A DNA stretch of 64,000 nucleotides from Pratylenchus scribneri (Eukaryota; Nematoda; Chromadorea; Rhabditida; Pratylenchidae), in assembly GCA_030063045.1 (NCBI GenBank), contig JAQSEB010000147.1, positions 558,001 through 622,000 on the forward strand, written 5' to 3'. Of this stretch, positions 45,601-55,879 are shown one piece after another. The notes under the pieces were generated by a model. It searched no databases. It was given only the letters and a program-made list of their open reading frames with translations, and was not told the DNA's origin. Both the position numbers and the translations under genes were made by a program. The first letter of the stretch is position 1. Each line of letters begins with the position of its first letter.

Positions 45601-46912
45601 AAAGTGAAAATTTCTAATTCATTCATGTTTTTCAAATTTTATCAAAAAATTATTATTTATTTTAGTCAATCTGTTGATCAACAAAACTATTTTGAGGAAA
45701 AAGGCCGAGAAGCATGGAAGAAATTCCTTGTCATCGCGTTGAATAAAAAAGACCTTTTATTAAAAGGGCGTTCTTTTGATTTTGAAACGAAAAATGAATT
45801 TGCGTTCACGGGACGGCAAATTGATGCTATTCGATGGGCACGAATTCGCTACGAGGCAACAATTTTTTTATAAATATTTATTCAAAAAATATATTTTAAT
45901 TAAATTTAAGAGTTAATTAATTTATTTATTTTACCACATTATTCATTTCATATGGAATTGCTAAATATTTTTTGCAGATATTTTACATGCATTTAAATGC
46001 AATTTGGCTTCTGTTGAGTGGAATTGAAAAATATGTGAACTATCAACCAGAATTTATGGAAAAACGATCGTCAATTAAAATATTGCAAATGGTGAATTTA
46101 ATTCATTTATTAAAATTTTTGGCAATTTTGGCCAGGTTTTCTGTTGTAGGGAAATCAGGCTTTGTTTATTAGTTATTACGAACCTGCAGAAAATTAAAAA
46201 AATTTAATCCACAAAAAATTTAATTTCCAAATATTTTTACATATTAATATTATAATAATTTGTAATATTAATTTTGACATACAGGAAAATAAATATATAA
46301 AGGATTATGCAATGAATGTTGAACAAATGAAAACAATGGCAACGGAAAGTTTACAATTGATCAAATTATTTTTGGTAAATTTGGAAAAAGGCAATGATGA
46401 TGACGAAGGTAAAAATGGAAATATGTACATAAATTTGAATGGTGCCAAAAGGAAGAAAATAGAGGAAAAGAGTGACGATGGAAATTTACATTTAGAAATA
46501 GTGAGGTTGGAAATTTTCTAATTTTTGAGACCATTCTTTTAGAAAATAAAATTTTTGAAAAAAAAAAATTTAAAAAATTAAAAAAAATTCATATTAAATT
46601 TTTAAATCTCTCTAATTTAAATAAAGAGATCATCATTTTATAAACAAATGGGTTAATCCAAAGAATAAAATTAATTGGATGGCATTGGACGCAGCAAATT
46701 TGAAGGCATTCACTGATTATACTGGAGAAAAATTCGATCGCCGTCATTTGGGTATGGTTTTACAACGGCAACTGTTGACCGAAATTGGAGCATTAAAAAT
46801 TGTGCAAAATTATATGGAAAATAAAAAGCATCGAAAGAAAATAGATGACAAAGAGACAGAAAACGTAACCTATCAGCAGGGGTATTATGGTGGCAGAAAC
46901 GCGTTCTTTTGA
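42614..46912 (+). CDS. P1: secreted protein of unrecognised tandem family
   Basis: Seven exons: 42614-42779, 43624-43859, 45021-45292, 45666-45855, 45978-46091, 46285-46505 and 46627-46912; phases 1, 0, 2, 0, 0, 2; 494 residues. Residues 1-18 are a signal peptide ('MSKLFECSLIFIVAFILL'). The mature protein contains no cysteine. Segments shared with P2: 'ISKFTFDISD', 'GPRKYFMKSRNYPLPND', 'NLAPVMNELKNIMDAPA', 'YFEEKGREAWKKFLVIALNK', 'MHLNAIWLLLSGIEKYVNYQ' and 'FDRRHLGMVLQRQLLTEIGA'. It is largely helical and charged, with a His/Gln-rich linker near residue 220. Function unknown; I recognise no domain. The ATG follows an acceptor-like AACAG by one base. Intron 4 starts with GC (45856-45857). Introns 1 and 2 contain three foldback repeats. 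Tandem with P2 and the broken P3, same strand. Confidence 0.82.
42895..43490. repeat. Foldback in P1 intron 1, long arms
   Basis: Arms of about 150-200 bp: left with 'CTTATTCTTGCATCTAATTT' (42920), 'TGGTGGAATTTAAATTAATA' (42990) and 'CATTCCAGAGGTGAGCGGAA' (43034); right with 'CCGCTAACCTCTGGAATTTT' (43381) and 'TTAATTTAAATTCCACCAAA' (43424). The core has 'TTCGCGAGATTCCTATGCTC' and CCTTAACTTTAGTCCC, as in the 3.2-4.35 kb element. No transposase. Confidence 0.85.
44262..44415. mobile_element. Palindromic MITE-like repeat, about 150 bp
   Basis: Ends 'ATATATGTTACGACCGATTT' and 'CGATCGGTCACAACATATAA' are inverted copies; the interior is GGAAATTGGCCTTTTCCAGA / 'TTTCCGGAAATGGCCAATTT'. Related sequence occurs at 24520-24570 and 55225-55380. 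Lies in P1 intron 2. Confidence 0.8.
44630..44860. repeat. Foldback with G-rich core in P1 intron 2
   Basis: Left arm 'GTACTTGTGCAGTTTGTATC' and 'CTTGGTCCCTCCTATGGTTT'; right arm 'AACCATAGGGGGACCAAGCG'-type and 'GGATACAAACTGCACAAGTA'. Core 'TTTGGGTTAGGGTCAATCAG' and 'GGGTTAGGGATAGGGTGGGA'. A CTT/CATCATCTT microsatellite lies just before it (44455-44530). Confidence 0.85.
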
Positions 46913-46978
46913 GAGACATGGTTTTTGATAAAAAAAAATGCAAATTCAATTATCATTAACAAACCGGGATTTTCATTT

Positions 46979-47060
46979 TTTAACATATGGTACATTTTTA
47001 AACATGTGATTATATAAATTATATTATTTTATTGCATAAATTGGTAATTTTTAATTGAAT
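46979..47060 (+). other. Conserved 3' UTR block of P1
   Basis: 'TTAACATATGGTACATTTTT' followed by 'ATGTGATTATATAAATTATA' is matched at 51688-51755 after P2 with few changes. It includes poly(A)-type signals. Conservation outside the coding region shows the duplication is fairly recent or that the block is functional. Confidence 0.7.
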
Positions 47061-48089
47061 TATACTTGAAAATTGCATTTTTGATTATGAATTTTATATT
47101 ATTTTATTGTATTAAGGCTGAAAGAAATGAACAATTTTAAAATAAAAAATTTTGATTGCCTTTATTTTTTGAACTAATAGCAAAAACTGTGTCACCAATA
47201 AATTTCTGCCTTTCCTCCTTTCTCAATCAGCCTCTTTTCCAATAAGCACATAAATTTTTTATTCAAATTAAAAGCCAGATTACATTAACAAAAGACAAAT
47301 ATTTTCCTAACTAATAATGCAATTGAAAGTTTCTCAGTTTTGTTCCTGCGATAAATATTTACATCTTAACATTTGTATCCATTTCCACTTTCTAGTATAG
47401 TTATAGTTAGTTATTAGCCCTTATCATTTAATTAAGAATTTTAGGACATTTTGATGGAGAATTAGAAATAAATAAGAAGTAAATCTTATGGATGGAAATC
47501 AATCAAACTGAAATTTACACACTATTTCGCTGAAGAAGCAGAGTACAAACCTAACCCCTAGCCCCTACCCCTAATCTCATGCTCCGAACCCCTTACCCTC
47601 AATCCTTATTTAGTTTTCGATATCTCATTTTCTGTGACGAAAAAAAATGTGAGGCTAGGCCTGTATGGGTTTTAGAATAGGGTAGGATCAGGCTTATTAG
47701 GGGTAGCAGTAGGTTAGATTTTTAGGGTTTCAAATTCTTTTCCATGCTATTTTCATTTTCAGTCTATAAAGTAACGGGGGGAGGCAGAATAATGAATTTT
47801 CACCTGCCATCCCCCTGTTAAAATTTACTAAAAGTTGGATTCAGTTCAGAATTGACCAGAATTAATAAATTTTCGATCGTTAAAATTAAAATGGATATAT
47901 TAATTGAATTTGCATTCGGCACTATTAAATATTTAAAATAAATAAAATATTTGCAAATGTTATGTCTATTATGAAAATATCGCACAAAATTATAGTGGCA
48001 AAAATCCGCCGATGACCAAAATTCGTGACACGGAGAGAATGGAACAATTTTAAGCCATCCGCACACTACGCGACACTCGCAGAGCGGTG

Positions 48090-48310
48090 GATTGGATGAA
48101 TTTATGCTATCAAGGATATGCGCGCGCGGCACCCATTCAAAATGACATGAAAATTGGAAATCGATGGCATCATAATTAAAATTGGGGAAATAAAACGCAC
48201 GCAAGCATCAAGCAATGCAATGGTGAGGGAATGGACATATTTATAATTTTGGATCTCTTTAGGGTTTACGCGCGCGACTCTGGAAAATCAAAGTCAATGG
48301 CCTCAAAAAT
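48090..48310. repeat. Diverged single units of the 74-bp satellite
   Basis: 'GCACCCATTCAAAATGACAT', 'GAAATCGATGGCATCATAAT' and 'GGAAATAAAACGCACGCAAG' follow the order of the 74-bp unit at 38.7-42.5 kb. A second partial match starts near 48280 ('TGGAAAATCAAAGTCAATGG'). The position, upstream of P2, is the same as that of the big array upstream of P1. Confidence 0.7.
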
Positions 48311-48482
48311 GCCCTAAATGGAATACATATTCAAGTCAACTATCGCATAATTGATTATTTTAAATAATAAATGCCAAATAATAAAAAAAGAATACATATA
48401 TTCCTCAATGTAATTTCATTAAATTTGGGTTTATTAATATACAAAACTTTCATATTGATAATTGATAAAAAAAAGCCACAGG

Positions 48483-51400
48483 ATGACTAAATTATTTGAA
48501 TATTCCGCATTTTTTATTTTTGCCTTCATTCTGCTGACGGATGAAGTGGCCGAAACAATGAATGTAATTTCAAAATTCAATTTTGATATATCTGATGAGC
48601 GAATCACGGATAAAGATAGGCAGAAGATCAGCGATGCTTTAGGTATTTTTTATACATTTTTTTATTATTACAAATTTTATACTTAACGCACAGGTCGACT
48701 AGCCTTTGCTTCATTTGAGCTCAAAATTCAGTTGAATTTGCTGAAAGAATTCCAACATGTTATTATGCCTAAACTCAATTCTGTGTACAGCGATAAAAAA
48801 TTGAATAAAGTTACATTCAAAAAGAAAATATTTATTAAAGATGCGTCTTGGGCTCTGATCAAAGAAATTAAATATATTATTAATTTGGCCGAAGGACCAG
48901 GTCCAAACAGAAAAAGACGATATGAGGTATGAAAATCATTAAAAAATTTTGATAATTATTTTTAGAATTTTCCATTCTTTTTTTTTTGTGGATTTAACAA
49001 AAAAAAAATTTAATAACTAAAAAATTTTAATTTTGAAAAATGTAAATGATTTCAATTTATTTATAAATTGTTGTCTTTGATTATAATCCGCCCTGTTTTC
49101 CGGAAAGTTTTAATTTGGTATGATCACATTTTTCCTTTCATATATATGTAAATCCGTCCGATGATAACAAGATTTAAACAATTCATCGCATTTTACAATG
49201 GCAATCCTTTTTTTCCTTATCCAGGAATTGGAAGAAGGACCGAGAAAATATTTCATACAAAATGGCAATTATCCATTGCCAAATGATGGACTCATCAAAT
49301 TGAAGCGTTGGGCTAAAGAAGAGCATCTTTTGGATGAATATGACAATTTTATTATTAATGTTGAGGACGGAATATATGATTTTGGAAGTATATTTTCACA
49401 TGAAAAATTGGCACCGGTAATGAACGAATTGAAGAACATAATGGATGCGCCAGCAATAGCAGTAGAAGCTACAGGTATTGGCTAAAAATACAGTTTGAAA
49501 AACTCGGGAATCGGGGATTTTGTAGTCCGCACTGGACAGGGTGAGAATAGATTTAGAGCAGACAAAAAAATTACTTTATAATTGAATTTTTGAACTCTAC
49601 AAATTGAGTTAAAAAAATAATTGCTAATTTTACTCTCTTTGAAGATTATAAATTTAGACAATCAATTTAGATGTTAAATTACAATTTTAAGTTAATATTT
49701 TTAATTAATTGGCGATTTGAAAGTAAATGAGATATTTGGAATAAAAATATATTTCAATTTTGAATTGATAAATTTCATTACAAATTAAATTTAAGGAAAA
49801 AAAATACCCGGAAATGCAAAATTTTGCATTTATTGTTCATATATGATAAATGATCGGAAATAGAAATATAAATTAATTTAAGTATTAGAACTAATATTTT
49901 AGTGCTACCGAATGGAGATATTAACATGGAAATTGAGCAACCAATCCAAAATAATGAGCAGCATCAACAACAAAATATTCATCCACCTGCTGGGTAAATA
50001 AATATATGCATTTATATCCATTTTAAAAATTATTAAAAGAAATATGTTTATTAGTCCATCTGCTGATCAAAAACATTATTTTGAGGAAAAAGGTCGTGAA
50101 GAATTGAAGAAATTACTTGTACTCGCATTGAACAAAAAGGACAATTACCGCCAACAAAAAGGTTATTATGGTTTTGATGCGGAGGATGAATTTGGGTACA
50201 TGGACCGGCAAGTAATGGCAATTCCGTGGACACGAATTCGCTATGAGGTAACAATTTACATTCATTAAAGCCAGAAATATAATTTTTAAATTAACAGCTT
50301 TATTTAATTTAAGTATAAAATTAATTTAATATTTAATTTATTTATTTATCAACTTCATTATTGCAGGTATTTTTCATGCATTTAAATTTGATTTGGCTCC
50401 TGTTGGGCGGAATTGAAAAATATGTGAACTATCAACCAGAATTTATGGAAAAAACCAAACCGCCAATTAAAATATTTCAAATGGTGGGTTTTTGGAATTG
50501 AAAATATTAAAATTTATTTTTCAAAAAAATATTTTTTTTTAATTTTTGCTAATTAGAAATATAACAATAGATTTAATTTTTATAAAAAATTACATTACAT
50601 TTTAATTTTGACCCTTTTACAAAGCTAATTTAATCTCTTTAGGCCATAAAAATATGAGCCAATATGCAGAAATTTATTCATTGGAAAATCGAGAAATTAT
50701 CTTTACGATGGGGAATTTTTCCATTTAGAATATTACAAAAATAATAGAACTGGGACTGAATCAATTATAGGAAATTTTATTTGAAAAATGGTAAAATAAA
50801 TATAGTGAATTTCGTTAATAATAATTTTCAAAAATTTATGGAGTATCATATAGTTATAAATTAATAATATATATAATATTTTTATATAATTAATTTTCCA
50901 AAAATACAGGAAAATGAATACACAAAAGACTATACAAAGAGAATTGAACAAATGAAAATATTGACAAACCAGAGTTTGGAAATGATCAAATTATTTGCGG
51001 CAAATTTGAAAAAAAGCAATGGTGAAGAGAAAAATGGATATAATCCAAATTTGAGGGAAGCCATAGGGAGGAAATTTGATGAAAATGGAAATGATGGAAA
51101 TCAATTACTTTTTGAAATAATTAGGTTTGATATTTTATTAGTTAGGCAAATTTATTCAAGAATTTAAATTAAATTTTTGTAAATTAAAAATTTATAATTT
51201 GATATTGAATGTATTAATAAAAATAATTTTATGTTCTTCCTTTAAAATAATTGATATTAAATTCATATTAAAATTTTAATCCTTCAATCCATTTTTAAAG
51301 AGACCATCCATTTATAAGCAAATTGAACCATACAAAGAATAGAAAAATTTGGATGGAATTGGACGCAGCAAAATTGGAGGCATTCGCCGATTATACAGGC

Positions 51401-51667
51401 AAAAAATTCGATCGCCGTCATTTGGGTATGGTTTTACAACGGCAATTGTTGACCGAGATTGGAGCCCTTAAAATTGTGCTAAACTATATAATAAAAAGAG
51501 GAAAACACTACCAGAAAATGGAAGCCAAAAAAGAAGCATTCCATTCCGCCGTGGAGCCCAAAAAAGAAGCATCCAATTCCGGCGCTCTTCATCAACACAG
51601 TCATTTTAGTGAAGAAGGAAAAGAAGATGCAATTAACTTTTGGGATTTTTATGAGTATCTTTTTTAA
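48483..51667 (+). CDS. P2: secreted protein of unrecognised tandem family
   Basis: Eight exons: 48483-48642, 48694-48926, 49225-49474, 49903-49993, 50055-50247, 50367-50483, 50910-51124 and 51301-51667; all in phase; 541 residues. Signal peptide 'MTKLFEYSAFFIFAFILL'. The mature chain has no cysteine. Exons align one to one with P1 except that P1's exon 3 is split here by an extra intron (49475-49902) after '...NIMDAPA', before the 'QHQQQNIHPPAG' linker. A furin-like RKRR lies at the end of exon 2 ('GPNRKRRYE'). The last exon is longer than in P1, with a duplicated 'KKEA' segment and an acidic/aromatic end ('DAINFWDFYEYLF'). The start follows a CACAG acceptor-like site by one base, as in P1. 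The intron after 'RIRYE' has a normal GT donor here, unlike P1 and P3. Role unknown; secretion is inferred from the signal peptide. Confidence 0.85.
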
Positions 51668-51687
51668 CAAATCAGAAATTTTATTCT

Positions 51688-51755
51688 TTAACGTATGGTA
51701 CATTTTTAGACAAGTGATTATATAAATTTTATTATTTATGCATAAATTGGTACTT
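51688..51755 (+). other. Conserved 3' UTR block of P2
   Basis: 'TTAACGTATGGTACATTTTT' followed by 'AAGTGATTATATAAATTTTA'; the counterpart of 46979-47060. Confidence 0.7.
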
Positions 51756-51827
51756 TTAATGATTGCGAATTTTTAATTATTTTGTTGTGTATTTTATTTA
51801 GACCGATAAGTGATAACAATGATAACA

Positions 51828-52460
51828 AAAAATGCGGTAATAGTTGACTTTGTACCCCCTTTTTTCCAAAAAAAATTAAATTTTATTTTTCGCTAAAAAC
51901 GTGTATTTGTGGGTTTTCGATGATTGGGAATCCAAATTTGACATTAGTTTTTCCTTAGCTAAACTGGCTGAACCTTTAGCGGTTAACAAACAGGTTTCGA
52001 AAAAATTGAATTTCAGTATTTTGAGTCATATTATACATCAATTAACGCGTTTCGATGAGTTGGTCACGAATCTGCAAATTATTTGGCATAAAACCCCAAA
52101 ACCAAAAAAGTTATGGCCATTTTAGTTACTAAGGCCGCACAATCACCTTATAAAATTTAAAAGGCCAAACTTTTTAATTTTGGGTTTTAGATGAAACAAA
52201 TGACAGATTCGCGATCAGCTCATCGCTACGCGTCGAATGATATATAATATGACTCAAAATACAAAAATTTAATTTTTTCGAAACCGGTTTGCAAACCTAT
52301 ACCGGTTTAGGAATTTATTTCATGAAAAATAAATGTCAAATTCGGATTCCTCATCATCGAAAACTCCTAAATACACGTTTTTAGTGCAAAATAAAATTAA
52401 AAAATTTTTTTTTTGGAAAAAAGGGGGGTCAAAGTCAACTATTACCAAAAATGCTTCAAT
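51828..52460. repeat. Foldback with shared motif (copy 7), long arms
   Basis: Outer arms of about 130 bp: 'GGTAATAGTTGACTTTGTAC' and 'AAAAACGTGTATTTGTGGGT' at the left, 'AATACACGTTTTTAGTGCAA' and 'GGGTCAAAGTCAACTATTAC' at the right. Inner arms carry 'TTAACGCGTTTCGATGAGTT' near 52041 and 'TCATCGCTACGCGTCGAATG' near 52223. The plus ORF at 51901-52125 is part of the arm and is not called. Confidence 0.85.
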
Positions 52461-52953
52461 ATATCTTTTCCTGGAATTTATCGAGCAGATTGAAGCAATT
52501 TAAATTTTAAAAAAAATATTAAATGATAATATGGAATGGATGAAGATTATATTAATAGTTGAGATGCTTTTTGATGGCATGGGAAAATTACTACGGACAA
52601 AAATATATTTCAGTAAAAATCTTTATCAAGGCAGGTTCATGAACGAATTTTACCTTAAAATGGGAAGAAGAATGTTATGTACAGTGATTAATGGCATTTC
52701 CATATTCCACACTTATTCATTTTTTTCAAAATCAGCAATTTTATTCTACATTTCAATATTATCATTTTCATGCATCAAAAAAGCAAATTATTATCTAATT
52801 ATTCTTTGTATTTGTTAAAGATTTGGCTTAAGATTACCGGCAGCAGAGGTCAACCCTAAATCGCGTATTTATTACGGCTTTATAATTTCGATATATTTTG
52901 TTTTACTATTTTTCAGATTAATAATTTAAATAAGCTGATTCTATTTTATTAAA
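52461..52953. other. Upstream flank of F-box-like gene
   Basis: AT-rich. A 95-codon ORF (52531-52818) has no recognisable feature or splice support. No gene called. Confidence 0.4.
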
Positions 52954-53724
52954 ATGTCCATTCAAATAATTACCAAAGAAGATGTGGAAAAATTGACCAT
53001 AGAAAATTCGGTATTACGGCACGAAATAATGGAATTTAAAGAAAAATTGGCTCATTCATCTGCCAAAATGCAAGAAGATAATTTGGAATTGAAGGACAAA
53101 ATTGACAAATTGGAAGCTGAAAATGTCATATTGCTACAAAAAATTGATGAAATTAAAGCCGAAAATGAAAAGGTTGTTAATTTTTATTTTTATCTATTAA
53201 CGAATTTTTGTTTTTTTTTGCAGAAAATATCAACCGCTTTCAATGAAATTTCACTTGCTGAAAATGTTCAACAGACGGAGAACAAATCCAAAGATTATTT
53301 GGCAGTAAAAATGAAAGCAAATGAACGAAAGCCAATTCAGTTTGGAAAATATAAAATTAATTTTTTTTCAACAATTAATTTTCAGTATTCCCAATTGGTT
53401 GTTGGAAGTTTTGGCATGGATCAAAAGAATTGAGATGGCCGATTTCTCGTTGCCAACTTCATGTGCCACTTTCAATCAACTATGTTTCCCGAAATTGCAC
53501 GGCAAAAATGTGAAACCATGCGCAGCCAAATATTTGATATTTTTTCATCATCGCGACAAATATGGCAATGTTCATGGAAACATATTTTTTGATATGGATA
53601 ATAATGATTATGGTTATTATGATGAATATCCATTTGGATTTTTAATCCCCATCCCTTGTGTGCCTCCGCCTGACTATGTCCAATCTATCGAGCATATTCG
53701 TTTTGAGTTAGTTTTTTTTTTTAT

Positions 53725-54557
53725 CAGAATAATTCTTTCCGGAAAAGTGCAAAATAATTCTTTCCGGAAAAGTGCAAAATAATTCTTTCCGGAAAAGTGC
53801 AAAATAATTCTTTCCGGAAAGTGCAAAATAATTCTTTCCGGAAAGTGCAAAATAATTCTTTCCGGAAAGTGCAAAATAATTCTTTCCTGAAAAGTGTAAA
53901 ATAATTCTTTCCGGAAAGTGCAAAATAATTCTTTCCGGAAAAGTGCAAAATAATTCTTTCCGGAAAAGTGCAAAATAATTCTTTCCGGAAAGTGCAAAAT
54001 AATTCTTTCCTGAAAAGTGTAAAATAATTCTTTCCGGAAAGTGCAAAATAATTCTTCCCGGAAAGTGCAAAATAATTCTTTCCTGAAAAGTGCAAAATAA
54101 TTCTTCCCGGAAAGTGCAAAATAATTCTTTCCTGAAAAGTGTAAAATAATTCTTTCCGGAAAGTGCAAAATAATTCTTTCCGGAAAAGTGAAAAATAATT
54201 CTTTCCGGAAAGTGCAAAATAATTCTTTCCGGAAAGTGCAAAATAATTCTTTCCTGAAAAGTGTAAAATAATTCTTTCCGGAAAGTGCAAAATAATTCTT
54301 TCCTGAAAAGTGTAAAATAATTCTTTCCGGAAAGTGCAAAATAATTCTTTCCTGAAAAGTGCAAAATAATTCTTCCCGGAAAGTGCAAAATAATTCTTTC
54401 CTGAAAAGTGTAAAATAATTCTTTCCGGAAAGTGCAAAATAATTCTTTCCTGAAAAGTGTAAAATAATTCTTTCCGGAAAGTGCAAAATAATTCTTTCCT
54501 GAAAAGTGTAAAATAATTCTTTCCGGAAAGTGCAAAATAATTCTTCCCGGAAAGGAC
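53725..54557. repeat. 24-25 bp tandem repeat in F-box-like intron 3
   Basis: About 33 copies of GTGCAAAATAATTCTTTCCG plus GAAAA, with GGAAA/CTGAAA and GTGTAAAA/GTGCAAAA variants in a semi-regular alternation. Minus-strand frames stay open for up to about 298 codons ('ERIILHFSGKNYFALSGKNY' type) only because of the repeat; no gene. Confidence 0.96.
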
Positions 54558-55224
54558 AACTAATTTATGAAAGGATTTGCAAAATGCAACAAAAAAATAA
54601 AAATAATTAAAAACTAACAAATTAATCTAATTTTTTAAGCTTTCTTGATGATCAATTGCTGGAAATCATGAATGGCATTCTTCATTTGATGGAATGGATA
54701 TAAAAAAATGGAATCCAAAAAAGAAGATCATAGACTACATTAATCAATTCTTCAATTTGTTATTGAGCAAAAATGCACAAATTAAATTTGAAAAGAGGGT
54801 CAAAGAGTTCTTCACATTTTTTCCTGCAATTAAGAATAAAGCCTCCGTTCTTCGTATTGGAGAAATAAGAGAGAATGAAATTCCTACATTAATGGAATGG
54901 CAAATATTTCTGGCAATGCAATGCAAAAATGCCTCAAAATAATATTTTTCAAGGAGGATTGTGAGGGTCAATTTATTCAACAAATCATTGAGGTAATTCG
55001 CTTGTATTAATTGAAAGTTCTGATTTTTCACCAAAATCAGAATTTAGTATAAAATCAGAATAGAAGGAATTAAAATCAGAACAGGCGGAAATAAAATCAA
55101 AGGCGAAAAATCAAAATAGTCAGAAATAGTCAGAATTAAAAATCATAACTGACTAAATTAAATCAGAATATGTGAAGTGATTAGAATAATTTTTCATAAA
55201 TCTTAACAAGCAAATTTTTAGAGT

Positions 55225-55380
55225 AAAATATATATGTTGTGGCGAAATTCAGAAACGGTCAATTCTGGAAAAGGCCAGCTTTTTTGGCCTTTTCCAGAAA
55301 ATTGGAAATTCCCATTTGGGCCGGCCTAAACCGGCTAATTCCAGAAAAGGCCAGCCTAGGTTGGCCAATTTTGATAAAAA
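55225..55380. repeat. Palindromic repeat related to the 44.26-kb MITE
   Basis: 'ATATATGTTGTGGCGAAATT' then 'GGAAAAGGCCAGCTTTTTTG' / 'GGCCTTTTCCAGAAAATTGG', 'CTAATTCCAGAAAAGGCCAG'. Same building blocks as 44262-44415, but only the left end is complete. In intron 4 of the F-box-like gene. Confidence 0.65.
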
Positions 55381-55879
55381 TAAATAAAATAAATTAATTA
55401 ATTAAAAATTCAAGTAAAAATTAATAAATTTAGTGTAAAATTAAATATAAAATTTAATTAAAATAAATAATTTATTAAATTTTTTATTAAAAATACATTT
55501 AAAAATGGAATTCAATTTTATATAGTGGAATTAAAATATCAGAATAGAAAAAAATTAGGTCGGAATAATTTTTCATAAATCAGAATTGGCGGATTTTTCG
55601 AGGAAAAATAAATTTTTAATTTTTAAGCAATTCAACAATGCAACTGAATCATTGATTTTATTTGTCCATTTCGGATATTGTACTTTGGAAAACAATGAAT
55701 TTACATTGGAAAATGAACAAACCGGCGAATTGTTGACATTGTATCAAAAATGTCAAACTTTCTATCTTGCTCGATATCCAAAAGGCGAAGAAAAATGGAA
55801 AGAAATTGGAGAAGAGAAATTCAAAAGAAAGAGTTGTTCTCAAATTGATTTAAGTTTTGAAAATGAAAAGATTTACTAA

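Larger units (their letters stand above)
46913..48482. other. P1-P2 intergenic region
   Basis: Starts with the P1 3' untranslated region; its block at 46981-47050 is conserved downstream of P2. 47510-47815 contains foldback-family DNA ('GAAATTTACACACTATTTCG', 'CTAACCCCTAGCCCCTACCC', 'CTCATGCTCCGAACCCCTTA'). 48090-48310 contains one or two diverged units of the 74-bp satellite. The region 48310-48482 matches the P1 upstream DNA (42480-42613) and ends at the P2 start. No gene. Confidence 0.6.
52954..55879 (+). pseudogene. F-box-like gene with N-terminal coiled coil, probably broken
   Basis: Exons 52954-53172, 53224-53339, 53386-53706, 54640-54992 and 55628-55879. Residues 1 to about 100 are a heptad-rich coiled coil ('KLEAENVILLQKIDEIKAEN'). 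Then 'ERKPIHIPNWLLEVLAWIKR', an F-box-like helix pair, and a conserved C-terminal region with 'EFTLENEQTGELLTL' and 'YLARYPKGEEKWKEI'. This order is, from memory, that of an F-box-like family expanded in plant-parasitic cyst nematodes; such proteins would bind SKP1 in ubiquitin ligases. Exon 4 uses all three frames: frame 1 stops at 54701-54703, the homologous reading continues in frame 2 to a stop at 54940, and the end that joins exon 5 is in the third. Both shifts are next to A-runs, so either a pseudogene or sequence errors. Intron 3 is filled with a 25-bp satellite. Confidence 0.65.

Noticed and set aside
47818..48204. 128-codon minus-strand ORF
   Set aside because: It overlaps the diverged 74-bp satellite units and the P2 upstream region; no acceptor, no homologous frame in the P1 flank.
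51901..52125. 74-codon ORF with plausible composition
   Set aside because: Part of the foldback arm at 51828-52460.
53674..54620. Minus-strand ORFs of 270-298 codons (ERIILHFSGKNYFAL-type)
   Set aside because: The longest frames in the window, but they are the 24-25 bp intronic satellite read in three frames.
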